The position numbers and the translations under genes were made by a program. Source: AC-43 sp963728855 (GTDB lineage Bacteria; Actinomycetota; Actinomycetes; Mycobacteriales; Micromonosporaceae). Taken from it: DNA of 64,000 nt. Under the pieces are notes generated by a model. That model saw only the letters and a program-made list of their open reading frames with translations. It ran no database searches and had not been told where the DNA came from. The DNA lies in NCBI GenBank assembly GCA_963728855.1, contig CAVSLN010000001.1:496001-560000 (forward strand). Direction: 5' to 3'. The stretch's first letter is position 1. Every line of letters starts with the position of its first letter. Positions 29,695 through 39,093 of the stretch are shown here, piece after piece.

Positions 29695-29845
29695 CGTGGT
29701 CTCCTCCAAAGGTTCGGGGATGGGCGCGGTGCGGCCGGCTGGCCGCACCGCGTCCATCGCGGGTTGCTGCGGCCGGTGGAGCCGGCTTGAGCGGGGGCCC
29801 GTGCGCCGGGCGGGGTTGCGGGACCGTGGTGGTCCCCGGGGGTTG

Positions 29846-30841
29846 CTAGACGGGCATGAGCAGGTCGTGGGCGCGCTGCTTGGTCGCGGCCACGGTGGTG
29901 GAGGTCAGCACCCGCTCGGCGCGGCGTTGCTCGGTGCCGGCGGGGCTGAAGTGGTCCAGGTACTCCACGATGGCCTGGTATCCGGCCCACGCCGTGTTGC
30001 GCACGCCTGCTTGGGTGTCGGCGATGGCGAACAGCCGCTCCAGATGCCCGGTGCGGCGGGTGTGGTTGTTGACGGTGCGGACCGACGCGCCCGGCTCGGG
30101 TACGGGCCAGATCTGCCCGCAGACCTTGCGGAAGTTGTCCATGTCCAGCTCCCGGTCGAGCATGCGTTCGGCTTCGGCCTGGAACGCCTGCGAGTAGGCG
30201 AACATGATCCCGACGGCTTGGCGGGCCTGGGTGATACGGCCCTTGATGCTGGTGGTGTGCCGGAAGCAGTAGTGCCCCACCGAGCGGGCCAAGGCCAGGC
30301 GTTGGGTGTTGGCGCAGACGATCCGCACCGGCGTCGCGTCGACCCGCAGGGCGGTGGACCCGTCGTGGCTGGTGGTCACCGCCAGGTACAGGTCCAGGTT
30401 GTCCACCCCGGCGATCCGCATGCCCTGGGGCATCTTCATGGTGACGAAGACCCGTCGCCCGCGGCGCATCGACCCGGCGGTCTCGAAGTGCGCGCCGGAC
30501 TCGTCGATGAGCAGGTCGAGCAGTTGCGCGCATTCCTCGTTCTGGACCGGGGTGTAGTCGTCCCCGACCACACCGAGGTATTCGGTGGCCTTGGAGACCG
30601 GGTTGGTGCGCACCGTCATCCGCTTGTCCGGGGCGTCGATCAACGTGACGCCGTCGGCGGTGATCTCCTGCCCGTACACGGGGATCTTGCGGACGTTCCA
30701 GGCGGCCAGCCAGGCGGTGCTGATGACCTCGCTGGCGGTCAGGCAGTCGGTGGTGACGGTGCCCAGCTGGTGCCAGGCGGACAGCTTGGCCGAGGCGAAG
30801 GCCGTTTCGCCGTTGGCCAGGCGCTCCAGTTCGTGTGCCAC
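29846..30841 (-). CDS. DUF932 phage/plasmid-like protein
   Basis: 331 residues from GTG at 30841 (GGGAG upstream). Matches the DUF932/TIGR03299 family: AWHQLGTVTTDCLTASEVI near the N-terminus, VVGDDYTPVQNEECAQLLD, RIVCANTQRLALA and a C-terminal VRNTAWAGYQAIVEYLDHF. The family is common on phages, plasmids and ICEs and is of unknown biochemical function, possibly tied to element replication or anti-restriction. Confidence 0.9.
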   Translation of the reverse strand: MAHELERLANGETAFASAKLSAWHQLGTVTTDCLTASEVISTAWLAAWNVRKIPVYGQEITADGVTLIDAPDKRMTVRTNPVSKATEYLGVVGDDYTPVQNEECAQLLDLLIDESGAHFETAGSMRRGRRVFVTMKMPQGMRIAGVDNLDLYLAVTTSHDGSTALRVDATPVRIVCANTQRLALARSVGHYCFRHTTSIKGRITQARQAVGIMFAYSQAFQAEAERMLDRELDMDNFRKVCGQIWPVPEPGASVRTVNNHTRRTGHLERLFAIADTQAGVRNTAWAGYQAIVEYLDHFSPAGTEQRRAERVLTSTTVAATKQRAHDLLMPV

Positions 30842-30943
30842 GGCTGTGGCTCCCTTCAGGAGGGTGGATATGGAAAGGCCGGCGCCGCAACAACGCCCGG
30901 GGTGGGCGGTACGGGGGCCGGCGGTGGTGCCGAACGGTGGTGG

Positions 30944-32124
30944 CTAGCCCTGTGCGGGCTCGCCCTGGTGGTTGTCGGTCGCGCGGTTGTCGGCGGTATG
31001 GATCGGGATGAGCAGCCCGTGGAATCCCTGCGCCCGTACGGAGATCGGCGCGAACCTGCTGCTGTGCACGCCGACGTGTGTGGCGCCCTCGCCGGCCGCG
31101 GTGAACAGTTCGGTGGCGAAGGTCGTGTTCAGGGCGAGGGCGGCGGCCGGGCCGCGCACGTCGCCGATCGGCAGGTGCAGGGCCAGCCGCGGCGGGGCAT
31201 CGTGGGCGCCGTCCACCGTGACGCTGAGGGTGTCCGCTGTCGGGGTGACCTGGAGGCGGATCGGTTGGCTGCGTTCGGCTACCGCGTCTGCCCGGGTGCA
31301 GGCATGGGCCATCGCCCCCGCATCGACGTTAAAGTGCAGGTCGGCGTCGGTGGCCCGCTGGAAGAAGTGCTCCAGGTCTGGCAGCCCGTCGGGAACGGTG
31401 CTGACGGCGAGCTGGGCCGTGGCGGTGCGCCACGTGACCCGATCGGGGGAGGCGGTGATCTGGAGCGGGTCGGCCGGGTCGGCGGCGACGGTGAGGATCT
31501 TCGCCGCGGTGCCGGTCTGGTCGGCGGGCAGGTGCAGGTCGACCGGTGCGGGGTCGGGTGGGCCGATGCGGACCCGGTGGATGCGGTACCGGTCGGTGGT
31601 CTCGGCCAGCAGGCAGGCCCCGCGGTCGCGGTGCAGGTGCACAGTGCACAGGCGTGGGAGGGTCAGGTTGGTGCAGGCAGCCGGTAGCGTGGCGCCCAGT
31701 GCCGCCAGCCAGGTGCCCGCCGGCACCTGCGCGATGGTTGACTCCCCGTAGTCGGGCAGGTGGCCGCTGAGGGGCTGGCTGTCGTGGGTGTCGAGGGTAC
31801 CGAGGCGGCGGGGCCGTCCAGGTGCAGCCGGTCCAGGTCGGCGTGGACGCTGACCCTGGCCTTGTGACGGCCCCGCCCGGTCGGCGCGACCGCGTTCAAC
31901 GCGGCGATCAGCTCTTCGGGGACGACGGCCACGGTCCCGTCGGACAGCCCACCGGGAAGGTGCACCTTGGCGGTCAGTTCGACGTTGCCGGCCGTGATGG
32001 TCAGCTGGTTGCCCGCGACGTGTAGGTGTAGGAAGTGGTGCGCGCCGTGCCAGGCCGGTGCGGTGGCGGGTGTGAGCACCCGGGCCAGGCGCAGCACCTG
32101 GTCCAGGTTCAGATCAGCCTTCAC
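30944..32124 (-). pseudogene. DnaN-like sliding-clamp homologue, frame disrupted
   Basis: GTG at 32124 with GAGGGA upstream. The first part (MKADLNLDQVLRLARVLTPA ... VVPEELIAALNAVAPTGRG) has the look of clamp domain 1. The frame shifts near 31800 and continues LGTLDTHDSQPLSGHLPDYG and LEHFFQRATDADLHFNVDAG to a stop at 30944. The layout of repeated beta-sheet subdomains and the final FHGLLIPIHTAD resemble the beta clamp, but similarity is remote. If real it would load with an element-encoded or host polymerase. One base gained restores the frame. Confidence 0.5.
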
Positions 32125-32240
32125 CGGTGGTTCCCTCCTCGTGCCCGCCGATGCTCAATGCGCCTGGCGGTTGGGTGTGGCAGGAGCAGCCACACGGCCG
32201 CCGCCCGGTTTCGCCCGGTCCGGGGGCGGGTGCTGGCAGG

Positions 32241-32871
32241 TCAGCGGTGGCACCAGCCCATCGCGCACGCCGTGGTGGCACCCGCCGGTACGCGTGCGGT
32301 GAGGTAGTCCTCGGCGATGACGACCGCGCCGGTGCCGATGTCCAGCAGCCACAGGTGGCCCCACCCGCCGCCCCAGCGCAGCACCAGGGCCAGCAGGCTG
32401 TAGTCGGCCCACAGGTCCGGGTCGGCGAGGGCGTGCGGGCGGTCGGTGAAGTCCCAGCGGCAGCGCCACGGATCGGTGCAGCCGCAGTCGGGTACCCGCA
32501 GCGTCGCGAGGGGGTGGTAGCCGACGCGGGCCAGCCGACGCCCGACGCGCAGCTTCGGGACGATCTCGTTGACCAGCGCCCCGGCCCAGAACGGCAGCGA
32601 CGGTCGGTCGACGGTGTGCACCCACGTCATGGCCGGCAGCAGCGCGGTGACGGCCTGGCGGCGGGTCGGGGTGGAGGTGTAGCGGATGCCGGCGACGGTC
32701 CAGGTCCGTACGGTGCCGTCGGGCAGGGTCTCGGTCAGGTAGCTGGCGGCCTGCGGGTCCCTCGCTGGCCGGGCAGCCGGCCCGATGCCCGCTCGGGGCG
32801 GCACAGATCAGGCACGAGCTGTCCGACCAGCGGCCTTCTATAGTGGTCGATGTAGACACGCGGTCCTCCAT
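32241..32871 (-). pseudogene. Hypothetical ICE protein, frame disrupted
   Basis: The N-terminus (MEDRVSTSTTIEGRWSDSSC then LICAAPSGHRAGCPA, with a CxxC) is read from 32871. The rest is in a second frame from about 32765: DPQAASYLTETLPDGTVRTW ... DCGCTDPWRCRWDFTDRP ... ACAMGWCHR. One base shift joins them. The multiple CxC/CxxxC residues suggest metal binding. No family recognised. Confidence 0.5.
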
Positions 32872-32939
32872 GTGGTTGTGGCCGGGTCACGGACCTCGGC
32901 TGGGGTCGTTGCACCGATGAGGGCATCGGATGCCCGCGC

Positions 32940-33746
32940 TCAACCTCGCGGGTCGGGGTCGTCGACCGGTGCGGGGCTGGCGTGCCAGGCCCACAGGTAG
33001 GCACCCACCGTCAGGTAGCCGTCCCGGTCGGGATAGACGCGGTCGACCTCGACGCGGTGTTCCCGGACGCCGACGTCCCGGTCGCGGTACACGACCGCGA
33101 CATCTCCGTGCATCTGGATGCGCGGGTACTGTCCGGGCATGGCGTCCAGGGCCAGGACGGCGAGGTCGGATCGCATCTGTGCGACGACCTCGCGGCTGAA
33201 CCGGGCGATGACACCGCCCAGGGCGGTGTACCCGTCGGCGATCTGGGCCGGGTAGCCGCCGAGAGCGCCGAGGTCGGTGGTCACCGTCGCCGGCACCCAG
33301 GTCACGTCCGGCGGTACCACGTCGTCGCGGTGGTCGGGCACCTGGTAGCGGACCTTCGTGGGGCTGGCGTCCAGCACGAACCAGTGCGCGCCGTGCCGTG
33401 CGCCACGGCGCAGCAGCCCGATCAGGTCCGATGCGCCGCCACCGCCGGTCAGGGGCAGGAACCCGTGCGCCGGGTCACTGTGGCGCGGCCGGCTGGTCAT
33501 GCCGGTGGCGGTGTGGGTCCAATGGTCGGCGTACGCCTCGTGGGGTTGGCCCTGCTCGTCGAACCATCCGGGTATGCCGTTGGAGGACAGCGCGTCCCGG
33601 TCGGGCTCGGCGGTCCAGATCAGGGCCGGTTGGTTGGCGGCCCCGGCGCGGACCTGCGCGGTGCTCAGCCCGTGCTGGGGTAGCGACATCGTATGCTCGG
33701 CCAGGGGAACAGCGTCTTCCAGACGCCACCAGACTCGGGTGTTCAT
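32940..33746 (-). CDS. Hypothetical ICE protein
   Basis: 268 residues from the ATG at 33746 (GAGGAG upstream). Start MNTRVWWRLEDAVPLAEHTM; middle IPGWFDEQGQPHEAYADHW, GARHGAHWFVLDASP; C-terminal half MHGDVAVVYRDRDVGVREHR, DGYLTVGAYLWAWH. Looks like a soluble two-domain protein; no family recognised. Confidence 0.65.
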   Translation of the reverse strand: MNTRVWWRLEDAVPLAEHTMSLPQHGLSTAQVRAGAANQPALIWTAEPDRDALSSNGIPGWFDEQGQPHEAYADHWTHTATGMTSRPRHSDPAHGFLPLTGGGGASDLIGLLRRGARHGAHWFVLDASPTKVRYQVPDHRDDVVPPDVTWVPATVTTDLGALGGYPAQIADGYTALGGVIARFSREVVAQMRSDLAVLALDAMPGQYPRIQMHGDVAVVYRDRDVGVREHRVEVDRVYPDRDGYLTVGAYLWAWHASPAPVDDPDPRG

Positions 33747-33776
33747 CGAAGCTCCTCTCGATGCGGAAAGCAGAAA

Positions 33777-33796
33777 CGCCACCCGGGCGGGTGGCG
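33777..33796 (-). terminator. Hairpin, possible attenuator
   Basis: Perfect 8-bp stem (CGCCACCC/GGGTGGCG) with a 4-nt loop, followed on the minus strand by TTTCTG. It sits between the genes at 33835-34581 and 32940-33746. Confidence 0.45.
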
Positions 33797-33834
33797 TCGA
33801 TGGGGGCCGCGGCCGTGGGGCCGGTGGCCGGGTG

Positions 33835-34581
33835 CTACAGGTACAGGTGGGCGGCGACGATCACGCTGCCGGGGTCGGCGGCGTCAAGCACGGCGTGGGC
33901 GGCGGTGTGGAAGCCGGCCCGGCCGCCCTCGTCGCCGGGGTCGGGGCCGAGCACCTGACCGTCCGCGGTGGACAGTCCGTCGCCGAACAGGGCGATGCCG
34001 CACAGGTAGTCGCCGAACGCGGCGTCCTGGTGGGCGATCAGACCCGCGTCGTACTCGTCGAGCCGGAACTCGTCGGCCGGGTCGGCGTGGCGGCTGTACT
34101 CGATCATCGCGGTGATCCGGGGCTGGGCCGCGAACTCGTCGGTGGCCCGGTGGATCGGGTACGCCTGCGGGTCCCGGCGGTGGCGGCGCAGGTAGTGTCG
34201 CCACGGCCGGGCCGCTGCGGTGCCGGTCACGGCGATCCTCCACTGGTGGTGCAGCACCTGCGCCAGGGCCCTCGCGGCGGCCTGGGTGGATTCCAGGTCC
34301 AGTAGCCCGATCGGCCCTCCGGCGCACGACGGCCCGACAGGGTCGATCAGCAGCAGCCGCTCCGCGGCGCTGAGGTCGTGTTGGGGCCGGAAATGGTTGT
34401 GGCACAGCGCGGTGGGTACCTGGCTGGGCAGTGCCGCGGTGAGCAGGCCGGCCCATGCGTGTCGGTGGTGGCTGGCGCCGGGGGGCAGCAGCACTGCGAC
34501 GGTGAGCTGCCGCCGGTTGGGTGCCCCGGATGGGCGCCGGCACGGCTGCCGGTCGCCGGCGTTGGTGGATACGTCGAGCAC
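33835..34581 (-). CDS. Hypothetical ICE protein, paralogue of 36932-37579
   Basis: 248 residues from GTG at 34581 (AAAGGAG upstream). Shares an ordered set of motifs with the product of 36932-37579: GGPIGLLDLE, HHQWRIAVTGTAAARPWRHY, RRHRRDPQAYPIHRATDEF, QPRITAM. A C-terminal LDAADPGSVIVAAHLYL is specific to this copy. No known family; presence of two divergent copies in one operon argues for a real function in the element. Confidence 0.7.
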   Translation of the reverse strand: MLDVSTNAGDRQPCRRPSGAPNRRQLTVAVLLPPGASHHRHAWAGLLTAALPSQVPTALCHNHFRPQHDLSAAERLLLIDPVGPSCAGGPIGLLDLESTQAAARALAQVLHHQWRIAVTGTAAARPWRHYLRRHRRDPQAYPIHRATDEFAAQPRITAMIEYSRHADPADEFRLDEYDAGLIAHQDAAFGDYLCGIALFGDGLSTADGQVLGPDPGDEGGRAGFHTAAHAVLDAADPGSVIVAAHLYL

Positions 34582-34668
34582 GGTGACTCCTTTTGTGTGG
34601 ACGGGTACGCGCCCGCGGACCCGTGGTGGGTGTGCCGGTCGCCGGGGTGTTCCCGGGCCGGTCCGGGG

Positions 34669-35621
34669 CTACAGGTCGTTGTCGGCCATCTCCGCGATGG
34701 CCAGGTGCTGCGCTTGGCTGCTGTCCTCGGCCAGCACCGAGGTTGCCCATAAGCCTTCGGGGAACGTGTCGGTGTCGCCGTCGGCGACCTGGTGCTGACC
34801 GCCGATCACGCCGACGGGTATCGGCCGGTCGTCGAGCCAGACCCCCACCACTGTGAAGATCCCCGGCGCCGGGTCGGGCACCTCGTCCCGCTCGGCCGCC
34901 TCGATCAGCGGGAGCAGGGCGTCGGCCAGCCGCCGGTGGATGGCGGCCTGGTCGGCGGCGACGGTGGCGATGCCGGCGTATCCGCGCGGCATGGGTTCCA
35001 CGTTGATCGTGGCACCCGCGGCGTCGGCGCGCTGCGGCTGGGGTGTGCGCTGCGCGCCGGCCGCCGCTTCGGCGGCAGTCTCTTCCCAGCGCGGTACCGC
35101 CCCGCACGGGGCGTTGTGCATCAGATGCGCGTCGGGCAGCGGGAGCTGCCGCATGACGTCGTCGCCGGGTTGGTCGTCCTCGCGCTGCTCGGTGGTGTGG
35201 CGGTCGTACTCGCCGGACACGCCGAGGATGGTGGCCATGAACTGGCCGACCCGGTCGAGGTGTCAAAGGCGCTGTCGGCGGCCACGACGTGGACACCGCA
35301 GCGGGTGAGCTGGTCCACGACCGTGGCGAGGTCGCCGAGGCGTCGTCCCAGCCGGTCGATGCTGGCGACCAGCAGGATGTCGAAGCGGCCAGCCTGCGCG
35401 TCGGCGAGCACCGCGGAAAGGCCCGGACGCGTCCGGCCGGGGTGGGCGTGGTCGCGGTGGGCGGCCACCAGATGCCAGGACGGCCGGGCGGCGATGTAGT
35501 CGGCCAGCACGCTGCGCCGCCGATCCGCGGCCAGGCTGTCGGTGCCGCGGTTGGTGTAGTCGTAGGTGGCCACGCGCAGCGGGGCGGCTGCCGCGGTGGT
35601 GTCGGGCTGCTGATTGGACAC
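34669..35621 (-). pseudogene. Serine-recombinase N-domain-like protein without catalytic serine, frame disrupted
   Basis: GTG at 35621 with GAAGGA upstream. The N-terminal domain follows the resolvase pattern: LRVATYDYTNRGTDSLAADR, RPGLSAVLADAQAG, FDILLVASIDRLGRRLGDLA, then, after a one-base shift near 35250, VGQFMATILGVSGEYDRHT. At the nucleophile position (family YxRxS) the sequence is YDYTN, so the serine appears replaced. There is no recombinase/zinc-ribbon region; the C-terminus (IFTVVGVWLDDRPIPVGV) is different. Likely a catalytically dead resolvase-like regulator or decoy. Confidence 0.6.
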
Positions 35622-35682
35622 GGTTGTCGTTCCTTCAGGTGTGGGTGTCGAGGAGTCCAGGCGCGGCGGGCGCCTCGGGGGC

Positions 35683-36357
35683 CTACGCGGCGTGTCCGGG
35701 GACAGGCCGTTCGGTGTGGTCGGCGGTGTCCGGACCGGCAGTGAGCCGGTCGGCCAGGCGCCGCAGGGCACGGCGTTGACGGTCCGAGACCGTCCACACC
35801 GTACAGTCCATGAGCCGGGCGGCCGTCTCGCGCGGCTGCGCGTCCAGGAAACGCAGTTGCAGCGTCAGCCGCTCATCCGGGTGCAGTCCGGCGAGGGCCT
35901 GGGCGACCAGACGCCAGGAGGCGCCACCGGGCTGCGGCGGCGGGGCGGCGGCTTGCAGGGTGCGCTGGTGCTCGCCGACGGTCAGGGCCGAGCGGATGTA
36001 GCGGCGTCGGCTCCACGAATGTCTCGTGCACATTTTCGCGGCGAGCTGGATCAGCCAGCCGCACACGTCGTCGTGGGCGCGGTCCAGTTCGTCCAGCGCG
36101 GCGCAGAACGTGTCCTGTACCAGGTCCTCGACCGCGTCGCGGTCGCGTTCACGCATCCGCACCGCCACGTACCGGCGCACGTTGTCCTGGTACGACCGGT
36201 AGATCTGGGCGAATGCGTCCCGGTCGCCGGCCTGCGCCACGCGCAGCAACGCAACCGCCTCCGGGCTGATCTGTCCGCGTGGCCGGCGAGAGCCAGCCGA
36301 GTCGGGACCCGTGGCGGCAGCAGGCGGTTGGGCGGTGGTGTCGACGGTGTGGACCAT
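35683..36357 (-). CDS. ECF-like RNA polymerase sigma factor
   Basis: 224 residues from the ATG at 36357 (GGGAG upstream). Region 2: DAFAQIYRSYQDNVRRYVAV and EDLVQDTFCAALDELDR. Region 4: LHPDERLTLQLRFLDAQPRE then TAARLMDCTVWTVSDRQRRA. No anti-sigma gene is visible beside it. An ICE-encoded sigma factor could direct transcription of transfer genes. It sits mid-operon, so it may amplify expression once transfer genes are on. Confidence 0.85.
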   Translation of the reverse strand: MVHTVDTTAQPPAAATGPDSAGSRRPRGQISPEAVALLRVAQAGDRDAFAQIYRSYQDNVRRYVAVRMRERDRDAVEDLVQDTFCAALDELDRAHDDVCGWLIQLAAKMCTRHSWSRRRYIRSALTVGEHQRTLQAAAPPPQPGGASWRLVAQALAGLHPDERLTLQLRFLDAQPRETAARLMDCTVWTVSDRQRRALRRLADRLTAGPDTADHTERPVPGHAA

Positions 36358-36530
36358 CACGGAACTCCCTTTTTCGGGCAGGTGCGGGCGGAGTCCCGGG
36401 CATGGCTTACGGCCGTGCCCGGGTGCGCAGGAGGTGCGCGGAGAAGGGCCGGGCATCGGCCTGGATGGGGGTGCGGCGTGGCGGTCGGTGGGACCGGGGC
36501 CGCGCAGTGCAGTGGTCGGCTGGGTTCAGC

Positions 36531-36692
36531 TCAGCTCAGCTCGGCCAGGTCGGTTGCGCCGCGCAGCGGCACGACCCGCTCCAGCCACGGCGTCCCCGGT
36601 GGACACTGGTCGGTGAACACGGCCAGGGTGTCCACGGTGGCGGGTTGGTCGGTGGGGCCGGCGGTGCCGGTAGGCCGGTGCTGGTCAGCCAC
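36531..36692 (-). CDS. Small hypothetical ORF
   Basis: 53 residues from GTG at 36692. The C-terminus (LAVFTDQCPPGTPWLERVVP LRGATDLAELS, split here) is protein-like, but no ribosome-binding site is seen and no family recognised. Confidence 0.35.
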   Translation of the reverse strand: MADQHRPTGTAGPTDQPATVDTLAVFTDQCPPGTPWLERVVPLRGATDLAELS

Positions 36693-36709
36693 CCGCCGTT
36701 GCCGCCGCT

Positions 36710-36832
36710 TCAGGGCAGCAGGGCCGCTCCGTCGGTGACGCTGTGCCGAGCCGTCGTGGTGGCGTGTTCGGCGAGCTGGACGACCATGTGCAGGTTGATC
36801 GTCGGGCGGATCGTCGTGGTGAGTGCCTCCAC
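36710..36832 (-). CDS. Small hypothetical ORF
   Basis: 40 residues from GTG at 36832: an amphipathic segment (VEALTTTIRPTINLHMVVQL AEHATTTARHS, split here). Weak support; continuous frame with the end of the upstream gene. Confidence 0.25.
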   Translation of the reverse strand: MEALTTTIRPTINLHMVVQLAEHATTTARHSVTDGAALLP

Positions 36833-36931
36833 GGTGGTGTTGGGGTCGCGGACGTGGTGGTGGACAGCGGGAAGCCGGCCAGGCGCCCACCGGTGGGGCG
36901 GCCTGTGCCGGAGCGTGGCGGTGCGGTTGGT

Positions 36932-37579
36932 TCAGCCGGTGGTGGGGATGGCCAGGGCGAGCAGGATCGTGTCGCGGTTGGTGTGGTCGAGGTGCTGGTT
37001 GGTGGTGTGCAGGTAGGCGGTGACGTCGACCGGGCGCCCGGTGGCGGGTGTCCACCAATGGGCGTCGGTGCACATGGCGTCGGCGGGTGCGGCTTGCAGC
37101 CAGCCGAGGGTGGCGTACGCCTGCGCCCCGGCTTGGAGGGCTTCGAGCTGTTCGGTGGGCAGTGGGCGGGGTTGGCCGGGGACGGCGTTGTGGGTGGTCA
37201 TGGCGAGGACCCGGGGTTGGGACAGGTAGTCCTGTTGGGCGCGTTCGCGTGGGTACCGTTCGGGGTTGTCGTGGTGGCGTTGCGCGTAGTGCCAGAACGG
37301 TCTGGCGCCCGGGGTGCCGGCCACGACGTGGCGCCAGACCTGCCAGCGGGCGCAGGCGGCGTGCTGTGCGCGGGTGCGCATGCCGGGCAGGTCCAGCAGC
37401 CGGATGGGTCCGCCCGCGGCGGTGCCTTTCCACGGCTGGATCAGGGCCCGGGTCCGGCGGCGGGTGGTGGTGAAGTGCGCGATGGTGCCGGCGTGGGTGA
37501 ACCCGTGGCCGGTCAGGATGCTGCTCGCCTGCGGGAGCAGGTCTGCGGGTGGGGTGCCTGCCGGGAGGCAGACGATCAC
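36932..37579 (-). CDS. Hypothetical ICE protein, paralogue of 33835-34581
   Basis: About 215 residues from GTG at 37579; a GGGAGG lies about 27 bp upstream, so the start is uncertain. Shared motifs with the paralogue: GGPIRLLDLPGM, CARWQVWRHVVAGTPGARPF, RHHDNPERYPRERAQQDYL, QPRVLAM. Start region HTVIVCLPAGTPPADLLPQA suggests an alpha/beta fold. Function unknown. Confidence 0.65.
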   Translation of the reverse strand: MIVCLPAGTPPADLLPQASSILTGHGFTHAGTIAHFTTTRRRTRALIQPWKGTAAGGPIRLLDLPGMRTRAQHAACARWQVWRHVVAGTPGARPFWHYAQRHHDNPERYPRERAQQDYLSQPRVLAMTTHNAVPGQPRPLPTEQLEALQAGAQAYATLGWLQAAPADAMCTDAHWWTPATGRPVDVTAYLHTTNQHLDHTNRDTILLALAIPTTG

Positions 37580-37961
37580 GGTGTGCGGGGTGCGAACGGC
37601 GGTGCCCTCCCTTCTGGTGGGTGGCTGGTGATGGCGCGCTCGGGGACACTCGGGCGCGCGGGAAGACCCGCGGATGGCGGGCGTGGGCACGCGTGAAGGC
37701 ACGCGGATGGTGAAGGTGCCGGCGGGGTAGCCGGGCGGGCGCCGGGTACGGCGCGGTGGGTGCGGCCGGTGGCTGCGGTGGTGCGCAACCCGCAGCGGGT
37801 TGGTGGTGCGGGTGGGCGTGGCGCCGGGTGGGAGGTTCGCGGCCGACCGGCCGGGTGGCGGGTGGGCGGTGCGAGACCTGGGTGCCTGGCGGGCCGACGG
37901 CCCGGATGGTGGTGGTGCTACAGGGGGTTCTTCAAGGAAGAGCCTTCACCGTAGCGTCGCC

Positions 37962-38088
37962 ACCCAACAGCACCCGATCACGGCGCGACCCGGGTGGATG
38001 GCCGCTGACCTGCCCTGTTGGGTGATCCCACGCTGGTCGGCGGAGGGTGCGGCCGGGCGCTGTTGGGTGGCGATCTTGCCTGTTGGCC
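37962..38088. repeat. GCTGTTGGGT repeat cluster 1
   Basis: Copies at 37962-37971 (inverted, exact), 38014-38023 (one mismatch), 38059-38068 (exact) and a shorter 38079-38086. They fill the spacer between the replication-relaxation gene (stop at 38100) and the gene starting at 37579. The spacer from 37580 to 38099 holds no other gene. Likely an operator for the operon beginning at 37579. Confidence 0.75.
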
Positions 38089-38099
38089 GGCCCGATCCG

Positions 38100-39065
38100 T
38101 CAGTGCAGGCCGTACAGCGGGTCGTCTTGTGCCCGCAGGTCGGGGTTGAGCGATCCGGACGTCCCCTGGTGGCTGGGTAGCTCGGCCAAGGTGAGCCGGT
38201 GGCGGCCGTTGCCGAACAGCCGCCACACCGGCCCCGCGGGGCTGTGGCCGTCGAGGTTGTCCCGGGCGGCGCTCGCCACGATCACCCCGTGGGTGTCGTG
38301 ATCTGCGAGGCGGTAGTGCAGGTTGGTTTCCCGGCGGCGCGAGCCGAGCCAGAACAGCACCGGGTAGCCGGGGCCGCCCTCGGCCCGCAGCCGCCGGTAC
38401 GCGGCGAGCTTGCCGGCCAGCCTTCCCAGCGGTTCGGTCGACTGGTCGTGCTCCAGCCAGTACCCGACCTGGCTACCGGTGGTGGTCCAGATGCCGTGGC
38501 CGTCGGGTTGGATCTTTCCGGCGAAGCCGGCGGTGGTGCGCCGCGCCGACCACCAGCGGGCCAGCCGATGCTCGGGGTGGGCGCGGGCGTGGGCGAGCAG
38601 GTCGATGTGGAACTGGTTGGCGCCGAGCAGGTGGCCGCGCTGCGGGTTGGCAAGTAGACGGTCCTGCGCGTCCCGCAACGCTTTGGCGGTGGGTGGGGGC
38701 CGGCCGTCGGCCAGGGCGGCGTAGCGGGCGGACAGGGCGCCGGGTATCCAGCGGGTGACGGCTTTGGTGGCGGGCTGGTGGTGAATGAGCCGGTCGATGA
38801 AGCCGATGCGGCGCAGGGCGCGCAGCCGGTGCACGGCGGTGACGGGTGAGCCGAACAGGATGGCGGTGATCTGCGCTGTGGTGAGGAGTTGGTGGTCATC
38901 CAGCAGCAGGGCGAGGGTGAGGTCGCGGGGCTGCAGCCGGTGGGCAATAGCGATCACGGTGGTGGCTGGCCTGTGCGGTACCGGCCGGCTGGAGCTGCTG
39001 CGTTGTTCCCCCGGTGGGAGAGTGGCCCCTTCAGGGGCATGTCGGGGTTGCGGTTGGGTGGGCAT
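38100..39065 (-). CDS. Replication-relaxation family protein
   Basis: 321 residues from the ATG at 39065 (GGAGG 6 bp upstream). N-terminal wHTH: LTLALLLDDHQLLTTAQITA and VTAVHRLRALRRIGFIDR. Middle: LGANQFHIDLLAHARAHPEH and RWWSARRTTAGFAGKIQPDG; end VIVASAARDNLDG. This is the Replic_Relax family of actinobacterial plasmids and ICEs, thought to act in plasmid replication/relaxation and possibly as the relaxase-like component. It is the only relaxase candidate in the window. An operator-like repeat (39084-39093) lies just upstream. Confidence 0.88.
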   Translation of the reverse strand: MPTQPQPRHAPEGATLPPGEQRSSSSRPVPHRPATTVIAIAHRLQPRDLTLALLLDDHQLLTTAQITAILFGSPVTAVHRLRALRRIGFIDRLIHHQPATKAVTRWIPGALSARYAALADGRPPPTAKALRDAQDRLLANPQRGHLLGANQFHIDLLAHARAHPEHRLARWWSARRTTAGFAGKIQPDGHGIWTTTGSQVGYWLEHDQSTEPLGRLAGKLAAYRRLRAEGGPGYPVLFWLGSRRRETNLHYRLADHDTHGVIVASAARDNLDGHSPAGPVWRLFGNGRHRLTLAELPSHQGTSGSLNPDLRAQDDPLYGLH

Positions 39066-39083
39066 GCTGGGCCTCCGAGCAGG

Positions 39084-39093
39084 GCTGTTGGGT
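39084..39093 (+). promoter_or_regulatory. Single GCTGTTGGGT site upstream of replication-relaxation gene
   Basis: Exact copy of the 10-bp repeat, 19 bp before the ATG at 39065, overlapping the probable leader. Suggests repression of this gene by the same factor. Confidence 0.65.

Noticed and set aside
30944..32124. Programmed frameshifting in the DnaN-like gene
   Set aside because: No slippery heptamer or downstream structure was evident, and many neighbours show ordinary single-base indels.
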